A stretch of 62,842 bases of DNA from Mycobacterium nebraskense. Its GTDB lineage: Bacteria > Actinomycetota > Actinomycetes > Mycobacteriales > Mycobacteriaceae. The stretch is taken from positions 1 through 62,842 of the forward strand of contig NZ_LQPH01000010.1 of the NCBI RefSeq assembly GCF_002102255.1, written 5' to 3'. Shown here piece by piece: positions 11,305 to 21,228 of this stretch. Made by a program: the position numbers and the translations under genes. Position 1 is the stretch's first letter; each line of letters starts with the position of its first letter. The notes under the pieces are model-generated. The model saw only the letters and a program-made list of their open reading frames with translations, was not told where the DNA came from and did not search any database.

Positions 11305-11618
11305 GCGGCACCGAGAACCAGATCAAGGTCAACGTCTGGATCAACGAGGAACGGCTGGAGGCGCTGGCGAACGCCGGAATGGCCGACTCGGCGAAGGATG
11401 CCTTCGCTGGTATGAAGCTCCTGGAAATCTACACCACCGAAGAGCAAAAAGACGTTGTGCTGCAACGCTTCCCGGGGGCCAAATATGACTCCGCCACCAC
11501 CAAGTCCATCGAGTTGCTCCCGAAGAAGGCCAAGGACAGGCTGTTGGAGCTGTCCATCGCGCTGCACTCCACTGGTCCTGACGTGGTGGACCGCTTCCTT
11601 GCCGAATCGCAACCCTAG
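11301..11618 (+). CDS. Unknown 105-residue protein translationally coupled to sat
   Basis: A small acidic/basic mixed soluble protein starting at GTG 11301 (MSGTENQIKVNVWINEERL), overlapping the sat stop by four bases (GTGA) with TGGAGGA upstream. I do not recognise the family. It has no signal peptide, no membrane segment and no cysteines. The middle (KLLEIYTTEEQKDVVLQRF) and the C-terminal KKAKDRLLELSIAL look helical. Tight coupling suggests it works with the ATP sulfurylase/APS kinase pair, perhaps as a partner or regulator. That is inference from position only. Confidence 0.75.
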   Translation: MSGTENQIKVNVWINEERLEALANAGMADSAKDAFAGMKLLEIYTTEEQKDVVLQRFPGAKYDSATTKSIELLPKKAKDRLLELSIALHSTGPDVVDRFLAESQP

Positions 11619-11640
11619 CCAGAATTAACGGCGCGGCCGC

Positions 11641-13395
11641 TCAGGCGTCCAACCGGGTGAACTGCTGCCGGCGGTACTGCTCGACACAGGCGGCCCGCCG
11701 GATCTTGCCGCTCGTCGTGGTGGGTATCGACCCCGGTGACACCAGCACGAGATCGGCGACATTCAGGCCGTGCGAGTTCGAAATCGCCGCGGTGACGTCG
11801 TTTTTGACGACGTCGAGCCGGCGCAGCGCCTCCTCATCCGAGTCGCCGCGTTTCTTCAATTCGATGATGGCCACCAGCTTTTCGGTCTCGTCCACCGCGA
11901 CGGAAATCGCCGCGACCCGGCCCCCGGTGATCCCGCGGACCGTCGACTCGATGTCCTCGGGATAGTGGTTGCGCCCGTAGACGATCAGCAGATCCTTCAT
12001 TCGGCCGACGATGAACATCTCGCCCTCGGACACGAAGCCGAGATCGCCGGTGCGCAGCCATGGGCCCTCGGGCGTGCCCGGCGACGGGTCGGCCAGCTTT
12101 CCGGCGAAGGCGTCCCGCGTTTCGTCCGGCTTGCGCCAGTAGCCCTCGGCGACGTTATCGCCGTGCACCCAGATTTCCCCGACCGTTCCGGCGGGACATT
12201 CGACGCTCGTGTCGGGGTCCACGATCCGCACCGTCGGCGACTTCGGCATGCCGTAGCTGAGCAGCGGTGCGCCGGTCCCAGCTGAGCAACGTTCCGCGCT
12301 GCCCTCCGACAGCTTCTCGGGGTCGAAGTGAACGACTGCTGGTGCGGCTCTCACACTGCGGGTGGCGACATAGACGGTCGCCTCCGCCAGACCGTAGGAC
12401 GGGCGCATCATGTGATCGCGAAAGTTATACGGGGCGAATCGATTGCAGAACCGGTCCAGGGTGGCGGGGTGGATGCGTTCGGCACCGCTGACGATGCCCA
12501 GCACGTTGCCGAGATCGAGTCCGGCCATGTCGGCGTCGGTTGTCTTCCGGAGGGCCAGCTCCAAGGCGAAGTTCGGTCCCGCCGAGAAGGCGGGGCTGGG
12601 TATGGCCAGCGATTGGATCCACCTGGCCGGACGCTGCAGGAAAGCGATTGGACTGGTGATCTCGCAGCGGTAACCGCTCAGGATCGGTGCGATGACACCC
12701 TGCATCAAGCCCATGTCGTGGTAGAAGGGCAACCACGACACGATGGTGGTGTCGGGTGGCGCCATGCCATTCAAGTCCGGGAACAAGTCGAACATCAGCT
12801 GCTGGAAGTTCACCTGAAGATTCTGGTGCGAGATCATCACCCCGGCCGGAAGCCGGGTCGAGCCCGACGTGTACTGCAGGTACGCCGTTTCGGGAGCGCC
12901 GCTGATCCGGATGCTCGGCGCGCTGGCGTCGTCCAAATGCGGTGCGTCGACCTCGACGATGGCCGGGGCGGGGGCCGAGTCCGGCTGGTGAAGGTATTCC
13001 TGGTGAAGGTATTCGGTGACGGTTCCGGCGGCCGCGGACGTGGTGAGGACGACGGTGGGCGTGGTGTCGGCCAGGACGGCGCTCACCCGTTCGTCGTGCG
13101 AGCCGGCCGCCGGGACGGACAGCGGCACCGCGATCAGCCCGGCCTGCATCGCCCCCAGGAACGCCACGATGTAGGGCAGGCCCTGGGGAGCGAGGATCAC
13201 GGCCCGGTCCCCGACGGCGCCGTGCCGCTTGAGCTCGTGTGCGACGTTCAGGGTCCGCCGGTACAGCTGCGCCCACGTCAACGCCTCGGTGACGCCCGCC
13301 CAATCCTGCTCGTAGTCGGTATACCGGAACGCGACATCGTCGGGCTGCAGACCCGCGCGTTCACGCAGCAGGGAGACCACGGACGCGCTGGGCAT
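11641..13395 (-). CDS. fadD21: Fatty acyl-AMP ligase (FadD21/FadD23-type FAAL)
   Basis: A 584-residue long-chain fatty acid adenylating enzyme of the FAAL class. These activate acyl chains as AMP esters and load them on a PKS rather than forming CoA. Motifs: the ATP-binding [46 protein letters not shown], and the C-terminal TTTSGKIRR. The size is that of FadD21/23/26/28. It converges on the PKS-cysC-sat genes with a 22-bp gap and lies next to pruC, as fadD21 does in Mtb. So it probably starts the chain made by the PKS at 2669. A 15-bp in-frame duplication gives [10 protein letters not shown] in the N-terminal domain. The symbol rests on position and could instead be FadD23-like. Confidence 0.88.
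   Translation of the reverse strand: MPSASVVSLLRERAGLQPDDVAFRYTDYEQDWAGVTEALTWAQLYRRTLNVAHELKRHGAVGDRAVILAPQGLPYIVAFLGAMQAGLIAVPLSVPAAGSHDERVSAVLADTTPTVVLTTSAAAGTVTEYLHQEYLHQPDSAPAPAIVEVDAPHLDDASAPSIRISGAPETAYLQYTSGSTRLPAGVMISHQNLQVNFQQLMFDLFPDLNGMAPPDTTIVSWLPFYHDMGLMQGVIAPILSGYRCEITSPIAFLQRPARWIQSLAIPSPAFSAGPNFALELALRKTTDADMAGLDLGNVLGIVSGAERIHPATLDRFCNRFAPYNFRDHMMRPSYGLAEATVYVATRSVRAAPAVVHFDPEKLSEGSAERCSAGTGAPLLSYGMPKSPTVRIVDPDTSVECPAGTVGEIWVHGDNVAEGYWRKPDETRDAFAGKLADPSPGTPEGPWLRTGDLGFVSEGEMFIVGRMKDLLIVYGRNHYPEDIESTVRGITGGRVAAISVAVDETEKLVAIIELKKRGDSDEEALRRLDVVKNDVTAAISNSHGLNVADLVLVSPGSIPTTTSGKIRRAACVEQYRRQQFTRLDA
12986..13015. repeat. 15-bp tandem duplication inside fadD
   Basis: TGGTGAAGGTATTCC (plus strand) is followed directly by the same 15 bases with one terminal mismatch. 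It is in frame and duplicates five residues (EYLHQ) in a loop between the first N-terminal strands of the ligase. Confidence 0.9.
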
Positions 13396-13418
13396 GGACG
13401 TTAGGTTACCGCCTCCAG

Positions 13419-15014
13419 CTACGGTGCACCCGGGAGTCGCAAGCCCAGCGAAAACAGCAGCCGCACCTCGGGATCAGCCAGCGAAGTCGACATCAACTTC
13501 TCGATGCGCCGCACGCGGTAGCGAACCGTGTTGGGATGCACGTGCAGCGACTGCGCGGCGGTGGCGACGTCGCCGAAGCTGTCCAAATACACCCGCAGGG
13601 TTTCCGCCAGCACCGGCTCCCGGGCGCGCAGGCCGACGATTCGCGGATCGACCAGTCGCTCCTCGCGGCCCACCAAAGTCAGGATCTCGTCGAGCAGGAC
13701 GGTGGTGCGTGCCTCGGCCAGCGACGTCACCTGAGGAATCGAAATGGGGTGGCGCGCAGCGCTGTCCAGCACGCGGTCCAGCTCGGTGCGCGCCGCGGCG
13801 ATCCCGGCGAGGCCGGCGACCGGGGCGGCGACGGCGGCCCGGAGCTGCACCCCGAGCTCGGTGCGCATTGCTGCGATGGTGCCGCGCACCCATGAGGTGG
13901 CCGAGCGGGTCTGCGTCTCGGGCAGCAGCACGTAGATTCGCGATCCACGCGAGGCGATCTGGGCATCCCGCCGAAAAGCGCTGGCGCTCAGCGCCATTAC
14001 GTCGGCCAACCGCGCCTGACGGGGCGCACCGTCCGCTGGGGTGTCCGCGGCGTCAAAGCCGATCAGCGCCGCGTCGCCGTCGGCGGCGAGGCCGAGTTCG
14101 CGGGCGACGGCGGCCACGTCGGGTTCACCGTCGGTCAGGCCCAACAGCTGCTGCACCCGCAGCGCCTGCGTGGAGGGCCGCGCCGCCAACCGCGCCATGA
14201 TGCGCCCGGCCAGCACCGCCGCGCCCCGCAACATGGCCTCGGCGTCGTCGGCCAGCGGTTGCGCGCCCTGCTGCACCCAGATCGTGCCGGCGAACACCGG
14301 CGGTCGCCGCTCGTCCACAGCGGGCTGATAAATCCCGACGGCCAGCCGCGGACGCAGGCCCAACTCCGGGCGCTCGGCCACGCGCACCACCCCGTCGCTC
14401 GCCCGCAGCGCATCGAAAATGCCCCACTGGCCGATCCATTCGAGATGCTCGGGCGGCCCCGCCCTGCCCAGGATGGAGAGGCGGCGCAGCTCGTCGGCTT
14501 CGTCGTTGGAGGCCGAATAGGCCAGCACGTGCGATTGGGCGTTCTCGATGCTGACCATGCCGTGGATGCGGTCGGCCAGCGACTGCGCCAAACCGAACAG
14601 GTCGGTGCCCGAGTCTTCGGTCGCATCGGCGCGGTCCCCGTGGTGTTCCAGCACGTGATTGACCAACTGGTAAAGCCGCTCCCAGCGGGCCCGCGGCTCG
14701 ACGGCCACCACCGCCGACCCGGTCCCTACCGCCGCGCTCACCAACGCAGTCGACGGCTCCTTGGCGAAGATCGCCACCGGAACGCGTCCGCGGGCCTGCT
14801 CGTCCATCCACCGCAGCGCCTCGTCGTCGGCCACACCCAGCAGGAAGAACACGTCGGCCGAGCCCGCGGCCGCCGCGAGCCCGAGCCGCACGTCGTCGCT
14901 GTCGATCAGCGCGGCCGAACCCACCGGAAGGTCCAGCCCCCGGGGCGCTTCCACCAGGCTGACCAGGGTCGCGTCCAGCGCGAGCAACAGCTGACCCAAC
15001 CCCACACCGGCCAT
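13419..15014 (-). CDS. pruC: PucR-family transcriptional activator of proline catabolism
   Basis: A 531-residue PucR/CdaR-type regulator. The C-terminal ~60 residues are the helix-turn-helix: [18 protein letters not shown] then [19 protein letters not shown]-like middle domain precedes it, and the N-terminal part is a long sensor region. It is divergent from pruA and 81 bases away, the arrangement of Mtb Rv1186c (PruC), which controls the proline dehydrogenase and P5C dehydrogenase genes. The ATG at 15014 gives [14 protein letters not shown]. Two 10-bp direct repeats in the shared promoter may be its operator. Confidence 0.88.
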   Translation of the reverse strand: MAGVGLGQLLLALDATLVSLVEAPRGLDLPVGSAALIDSDDVRLGLAAAAGSADVFFLLGVADDEALRWMDEQARGRVPVAIFAKEPSTALVSAAVGTGSAVVAVEPRARWERLYQLVNHVLEHHGDRADATEDSGTDLFGLAQSLADRIHGMVSIENAQSHVLAYSASNDEADELRRLSILGRAGPPEHLEWIGQWGIFDALRASDGVVRVAERPELGLRPRLAVGIYQPAVDERRPPVFAGTIWVQQGAQPLADDAEAMLRGAAVLAGRIMARLAARPSTQALRVQQLLGLTDGEPDVAAVARELGLAADGDAALIGFDAADTPADGAPRQARLADVMALSASAFRRDAQIASRGSRIYVLLPETQTRSATSWVRGTIAAMRTELGVQLRAAVAAPVAGLAGIAAARTELDRVLDSAARHPISIPQVTSLAEARTTVLLDEILTLVGREERLVDPRIVGLRAREPVLAETLRVYLDSFGDVATAAQSLHVHPNTVRYRVRRIEKLMSTSLADPEVRLLFSLGLRLPGAP

Positions 15015-15056
15015 TGTCCGATCGTACTACCAAATGGCCACGATCCTGTCCGATCG
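15015..15056. promoter_or_regulatory. Direct-repeat pair between pruC and pruA (candidate PruC operator)
   Basis: TGTCCGATCG occurs at 15015-15024 and again at 15047-15056, exactly 32 bp (about three helical turns) apart. It lies in the 81-bp divergent promoter, the natural place for PruC to act. Binding is inferred from position. Confidence 0.45.
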
Positions 15057-15095
15057 GCTAACTCGAGGAGCGGCCAGGGCGAGGATCCTGGCAAC

Positions 15096-16726
<1,631 letters not shown>

Positions 16727-16727
<1 letters not shown>

Positions 16728-17689
16728 TGGGCGGCGTGTTCGCCAGCACCCTGCGGCCGGCGATCATGGCCGCCAGCCGGCGACCAGGGTTGCGCCGGGC
16801 CGCCGAAGGGCTGCCGGTCACCCGTCGTGTGGTGCACCGTTTCGTGCCCGGCGAGACGATCGGCAGCGCGCTGGACAGCGTTGCGGCGCTTCGCTCTTCG
16901 GGCCGCTATGTCAGCATCGACTATCTCGGTGAAGACGTCACCGACGCCGACGACGCCGGCGCGGCGGTGCGGGTTTACCTGGACCTGATCGACCGCCTGG
17001 CCCGGTTCGGCGATCACGCCGCCGTTCGGCCGCTCGAAGTTTCTCTGAAGTTGTCGGCCCTGGGGCAGTCGCTGGATCGCGACGGCGAGAAGATCGCCCG
17101 GGACAACACCTGGGCGATCTGCGCGGCGGCGCAGCGGGCCGGCGTGTGGGTGACGGTGGACGCCGAAGACCATACGACGACGGACTCGACGCTGGCGATC
17201 GCGCGCGACCTGCGCCTCGACTTCGGATGGCTGGGTGTGGCGTTGCAGGCATACCTGCGGCGCACGCCCGGCGATTGCGAGGAATTCGCGGCGGCCGGGG
17301 CGCGTATCCGGCTGTGCAAGGGCGCCTACGACGAACCGGCGGCACTGGCCTACCGCGACCCCGCCGCCGTCACCGAGGCGTACCTGCGTTGTCTGCGGGT
17401 GTTGATGGCCGGCTCGGGCTATCCGATGGTGGCCTCGCACGACCCGGCGGTCATCGAGGCGGTGCCCACGCTGGCGCGCGAAGCAGGCCGGAGCGCAACC
17501 GATTTCGAGTACCAGATGCTCTACGGCATCCGCGATGGCGAGCAGCGCCGGCTGGCCGAATCCGGCAACCAGGTCCGCGTCTACGTGCCATTCGGCACCC
17601 AGTGGTATGGCTACTTCATGCGCCGACTGGCCGAGCGGCCCGCCAACCTGACCTTCTTCTTGCGGGCGCTGGCGCGGCGCGGCCACTGA
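16727..17689 (+). CDS. putB: Proline dehydrogenase
   Basis: A 320-residue monofunctional FAD-dependent proline dehydrogenase that oxidises proline to P5C, which passes to the upstream PruA. The TIM-barrel signatures are present: LKLSALGQSLD, VDAEDHTTTDSTL, RLCKGAYDEPAA and YVPFGTQWYGYFMRRLAERP with the conserved Arg pair. Its ATG shares a base with the pruA stop. Gene order pruC<-/pruA-putB-> matches Mtb Rv1186c-Rv1188. Confidence 0.95.
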
Positions 17690-17764
17690 GTGCCCTTGAC
17701 CGCACACCTCAAAGCCCACGGTGCGCACTCGCGACGGCCAATATGCCGGCGTAACGTCTCGGCC

Positions 17765-18511
17765 ATGAGCCTGGTGATCGACGAGATGCCCGACCTCGGC
17801 GTCACGCGAGTCTCACGCTGGGTCTTCAACTGTTACGTCGTGCAGGGTCGTGATGGCCTGGTGGTCATCGACGCTGGCCTACCCAAAGTCGCCACCGATC
17901 TGGAGACGATCTTGAATCGGGTCGGCGGCACCGTGCATGCCGTTGTGGCCACCCATGGACACAGCGATCACGTCGCCGGCGCGGCGGAACTGACCGCCCG
18001 CTATCCCGCGCCAATCTGGTTGCCCGCCCTCACCCTTACGTATTTCGACGGAGCAAAACCGCGCACGCCTACCCCGGCTCGCGCTGCACGTATCTGGCCT
18101 ACCCTCGTCGACCAGCCGCTCGATCGGATCGGCCTGACCGGCCTGCTCGGCGGCGTCCGGGTGGCGGGATACGGCACGCCGGCCGGGATGCGCTGGACGG
18201 GGGCACCGCCGCACGGTGGGCTTGCCGACGGCCAGTCGCTGCCCGGCGCGCCGGATTGGACCGTGATCAAGGCGGGCGGACACACCGATGACAGCATCGC
18301 GCTGTGGAATTCAGCCACCCGGACGCTCTTGTCGGGCGACGCCGTGCTGACGGCCCGCGGCAAGGTCTGGCACACACCGGAAATCGTCGACGCGGCCAGC
18401 GCCGCCGACACCCGAAAGCGACTGGAAGAGCTACCGGTTGCGCACCTGTTGCCCGGCCACGGGCGGCCGGTTCACGCTACCGAGACCGTCTGGCCGCAAC
18501 AGCGCCGCTGA
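17765..18511 (+). CDS. Metallo-beta-lactamase-fold hydrolase
   Basis: About 248 residues from ATG 17765 (MSLVIDEMPDLGV). A GTG at 17690 would add 25 residues without family support. The zinc site THGHSDHVAG is clear at ~63-70, with a second-shell His in KAGGHTDDS, Asp in LLSGDAV and His in LLPGHGRPV. This is the glyoxalase II/MBL hydrolase pattern, with substrate unknown. It follows putB by 75 bases on the same strand but has no counterpart that I recall at this place in Mtb. It marks the left edge of the accessory block running to the CMD/VOC genes. Confidence 0.8.
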   Translation: MSLVIDEMPDLGVTRVSRWVFNCYVVQGRDGLVVIDAGLPKVATDLETILNRVGGTVHAVVATHGHSDHVAGAAELTARYPAPIWLPALTLTYFDGAKPRTPTPARAARIWPTLVDQPLDRIGLTGLLGGVRVAGYGTPAGMRWTGAPPHGGLADGQSLPGAPDWTVIKAGGHTDDSIALWNSATRTLLSGDAVLTARGKVWHTPEIVDAASAADTRKRLEELPVAHLLPGHGRPVHATETVWPQQRR

Positions 18512-18515
18512 GCGG

Positions 18516-19133
18516 CTATCCGCGGCGGGGCCGCGGGCGGTCACCCGCGAATCCGCGCACCACATGCGCGCGCACGAACTCGGCCGCCACCTCGGGATCG
18601 TCCATGTCCCGGATCGAGGACGGCGTGCTGAAGAGCGAGAACAGAATGCGCGCAAACCATTCCCCGGCGGCCTCGACGTCGAGGTCCTTGCGCACTTCGC
18701 CCGTCAGGCGGGCGGCGGACAGGTAGGGCGCGAAGAAGTCGACGCACTCGCGCAGCAGCACGGCGGCATCCTTGGTCAGCAGCAGGCTGACCGCATCCTC
18801 GTCGAAGTACTTCTCCGACGCGATGGACCGCCGCGCCTGGGTCACGAAAACCGCGGCCTGGCTCAGCTTTTCCTCGAGCGAGCCGCCCCGGTCCATGGCT
18901 TTGGACATCTCGCGATAGAAGCGCTCGGACGCGTGTTCGGCGCACGCCTCGATGATGGCGGCCTTGTCGCTGAAGTACTCGTAGATGGTGCTGCGGGACA
19001 CCCTGGCCGTCCGGGCGATGTCGACGATCGTCGCCTTCTGCAACCCCTGCTTGCCGAAGCAGGCGTACGCGGATTCCACGATGAGCTCGCGTGTATCGGC
19101 CGCCTGTGTCAATGCGGAAGCTTGAGTCGTCAC
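18516..19133 (-). CDS. TetR-family transcriptional regulator
   Basis: 205 residues starting at GTG 19133 (MTTQASALTQAADTRELIV). The N-terminal helix-turn-helix is clear: KATIVDIARTARVSRSTIYEYFSD at ~31-55. The rest is a helical ligand-binding domain. It is the last gene of the igr-like operon, overlaps the ADH remnant upstream by four bases (GTGA), and so is co-transcribed with the catabolic genes. The inverted repeat at 25708-25728 in front of the P450 gene is a plausible operator for it. The frame stays open for a long way upstream of 19133, but that part overlaps the thiolase-fold gene antisense/out of frame and is not coding. Confidence 0.85.
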   Translation of the reverse strand: MTTQASALTQAADTRELIVESAYACFGKQGLQKATIVDIARTARVSRSTIYEYFSDKAAIIEACAEHASERFYREMSKAMDRGGSLEEKLSQAAVFVTQARRSIASEKYFDEDAVSLLLTKDAAVLLRECVDFFAPYLSAARLTGEVRKDLDVEAAGEWFARILFSLFSTPSSIRDMDDPEVAAEFVRAHVVRGFAGDRPRPRRG

Positions 19134-19582
19134 GGCACCAACGCCCCCCTGGGCACCAGCCCCGCATCGGCCGAAGCGAAGGCGGCGTTGACGTCGGCCA
19201 GGCGGAATGGGTCGGGCATCAGGCGGTCGAACGGAAAGCTGGTGTGCTGCAGGAAGGTCAAGCCGATCGCCAGCGTGACGGGATCGTAGAACATGACGCC
19301 GCGCACGGACTTGTTGCCATAGACCAGCGCGCTCGGATCCAGCTCGAACGTCCGCCCCACGCCGACGTTGCCGACCTCGAGCAGCGTGCCGCCGTTGTTG
19401 AGGAATCCGATCCCGTCGGGAATGACGCCCGGCGCGCCGACGACCTCGAGCACCCAGTCGGCGCCGATGCCGTCGGTGCGCCTGCGGACCTGCTCGGTGA
19501 CCTCCGTCGTCGAGATCCCACTGGCGTCGATGCAATGGGTGGCGCCCCCGCCGTGGGCGGTCAGCAGTGCGAGCTTGGGCAT
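19130..19582 (-). pseudogene. C-terminal remnant of a zinc-type (MDR) alcohol dehydrogenase
   Basis: 150 residues beginning MPKLALLTAHGGGATHCID. This matches the second half of an MDR dehydrogenase, from the middle of the Rossmann fold (KLALLTAHGGGATHCID, ADWVLEVVGAPG, GTLLEVGNVG) to the C-terminal end. The catalytic domain with its zinc ligands and the GxGxxG dinucleotide motif are absent. The preceding 24 bases lead straight into the stop of the thiolase-fold gene, so no N-terminal half exists here. A complete enzyme would be about 350 residues. Probably a deletion remnant kept inside the operon. A new role for the fragment is possible but unsupported. Confidence 0.7.
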
Positions 19583-19606
19583 ATTGTGCTCCTCCCTCAG
19601 GCTCGT

Positions 19607-20776
19607 CTAGTCCGAGGGCGCCAGGATCAACCCGCTGGTGGGCACTCCGGTGCCCGACGTAACCAACACGTGTTCGACGTTGTCGACCTGGTTGCACGAC
19701 GTGCCGCGCACCTGGCGAACCCCCTCGGTGATGCCGTTCATGCCGTGGATGTAGGCCTCGCCGAGCAACCCGCCGTTGGTGTTGATCGGGAAATCGCCAC
19801 CCAGCGAGAGCCGCTCTAGGGTGGCGAAATCCTTCGCCTCGCCGCGGCCGCAGAACCCGAGCTCCTCGAGCTGGGTGAACACGAACGGCGTGAAATGGTC
19901 GTAGATGAAGGCGGTTTGGATGTCTTGCGGCTTGAGGCCCGAGTCGCGCCACAGTCTCTGGGCGACCACGCCCATCTCGGGGAGGCCGGTGATGTCGTCG
20001 CGGTAGTAGCTGGTCATCATCTCGCCGTTACGGGCCGCGCCCTGGGCGGCCGCGGTGATGATCGCCGGCGGCTGGCGCAGGTCGCGTGCGCGTTCCGCAC
20101 TGGTGACCACCAGCGCCACCCCGCCGTCGCTCTCCTGACAGCAATCCAGCAGGCGCAGCACCGGTTCGACGATCCAGCGTGAATTCTGGTGGTCTTCCAA
20201 CGTGATCGGGCGCTGGTAGAACCAGGCATCGGGATTGCGGGCCGCGTGCGCACGGTCGACGACGGCGATCCTGCCGAAGTCCTCGTTGGTGACCCCGTAC
20301 GTCGACATGTAGCGCTGGGCATGCATCGCGACCCAGGCCGCCGGGGTGAGCAATCCGAACGGCGCGTAGTGCGCCATGAACAGCGGGGTCCCCAGGTCGG
20401 TGCGTCCGCTGCCACCGAACCGCATGCCGGACCGCTCGTTGAAGGCGCGCCAGCACACCACCACCTCGGCGACGCCCGTCGCGACGGCCATCGCGGCGTG
20501 CACGACGGTGCCGGCGGCGGCACCGCCGCCGTGGTGCACGCGGGAGAAGAAGCTCAGATCGCCGATGCCGATATTGCGGGCGATCTCGATCTCGTCGCTG
20601 GAATCCATGGTGAAGGTGACCATGCCGTCTACGTCACTGGGCGCCAGGCCGGCATCGTCGAGCGCGGCGCTCACCGCCTCGCACGCCAATTGCAGTTCGC
20701 TGCGGCCGGATTCCTTCGAGAACTCGGTCTGGCCGATCCCGACGATGGCTGCGGCGCCGGGCAGCGAGCTGCTCAC
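19607..20776 (-). CDS. Ltp2-like thiolase-fold protein (probable side-chain retro-aldolase)
   Basis: 389 residues from GTG 20776 (MSSSLPGAAAIVGIGQTEFSKESGRSE). A thiolase-superfamily protein of the SCP2/lipid-transfer branch. Where thiolases carry the nucleophilic Cys, this one reads HHGGGAAAG with no Cys, while the C-terminal NTNGGLLGEAYIHGMNG loop is kept. Loss of that Cys is a feature of Ltp2-type steroid side-chain aldolases, which work with a DUF35 partner; such a partner is encoded three genes upstream. It probably cleaves a beta-hydroxy acyl-CoA by retro-aldol reaction, which is inferred. The GTG overlaps the upstream MaoC stop by four bases. Confidence 0.82.
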   Translation of the reverse strand: MSSSLPGAAAIVGIGQTEFSKESGRSELQLACEAVSAALDDAGLAPSDVDGMVTFTMDSSDEIEIARNIGIGDLSFFSRVHHGGGAAAGTVVHAAMAVATGVAEVVVCWRAFNERSGMRFGGSGRTDLGTPLFMAHYAPFGLLTPAAWVAMHAQRYMSTYGVTNEDFGRIAVVDRAHAARNPDAWFYQRPITLEDHQNSRWIVEPVLRLLDCCQESDGGVALVVTSAERARDLRQPPAIITAAAQGAARNGEMMTSYYRDDITGLPEMGVVAQRLWRDSGLKPQDIQTAFIYDHFTPFVFTQLEELGFCGRGEAKDFATLERLSLGGDFPINTNGGLLGEAYIHGMNGITEGVRQVRGTSCNQVDNVEHVLVTSGTGVPTSGLILAPSD

Positions 20777-21228
20777 GCGCCCGCCCCGTCGAGCAGGCTG
20801 AGGACCGCCGTGCCCGAGACGTGATCGCCCAGGCTGTTGGAGCCCTTGAAGGTCACCTCGACGAAGTTCTCGCCTCCGCTGCCTTCGGTTTTCCCGGTGA
20901 CGCTGCCGGTGAAGCGCAGCGGGTCGTCCGGAAAGCACGGCACGCCAAGGCGGATCGACAGGTTTTTCACCATCGCCTCCGGTCCGGCCCAGTCGGTGAG
21001 GAACCGCACGCAGTAGCCGTTGGTGGTGAGGATGTTCATGAACAGATTGGGCGAGCCCTGCTTGTTGGCGTAGTCGCGGTCGTGGTGCACCGGCATGAAG
21101 TCGCGGGTAGCGATCGCCCCGGCGACGATCATCGTTGTGGTGATGGGGATCTCGAGCGGGGTGACCTCGTCGCCGACCGAGATGTCGGCCCAGCGCAGGG
21201 TGGTGGTGCGGCTCGCGGTGGTCGTCAT
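20773..21228 (-). CDS. MaoC-like hydratase, ChsH1-type catalytic subunit
   Basis: 151 residues starting at ATG 21228 (MTTTASRTTTLRWADISVG). A hot-dog fold enoyl-CoA hydratase with the catalytic motif RDFMPVHHDRDYA near 43-55, where Asp and His are both present. Size and motif match ChsH1, the catalytic half of the cholesterol side-chain hydratase. The partner lacking the His is probably the protein at 22755-23300. It overlaps both neighbours by four bases and belongs to one operon. Confidence 0.85.
   Translation of the reverse strand: MTTTASRTTTLRWADISVGDEVTPLEIPITTTMIVAGAIATRDFMPVHHDRDYANKQGSPNLFMNILTTNGYCVRFLTDWAGPEAMVKNLSIRLGVPCFPDDPLRFTGSVTGKTEGSGGENFVEVTFKGSNSLGDHVSGTAVLSLLDGAGA

Noticed and set aside
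18516..19952. A 478-residue protein ending in a TetR domain
   Set aside because: The upstream part overlaps the Ltp2-like and ADH genes in another frame and is Arg/His-rich; only the part from 19133 is real.
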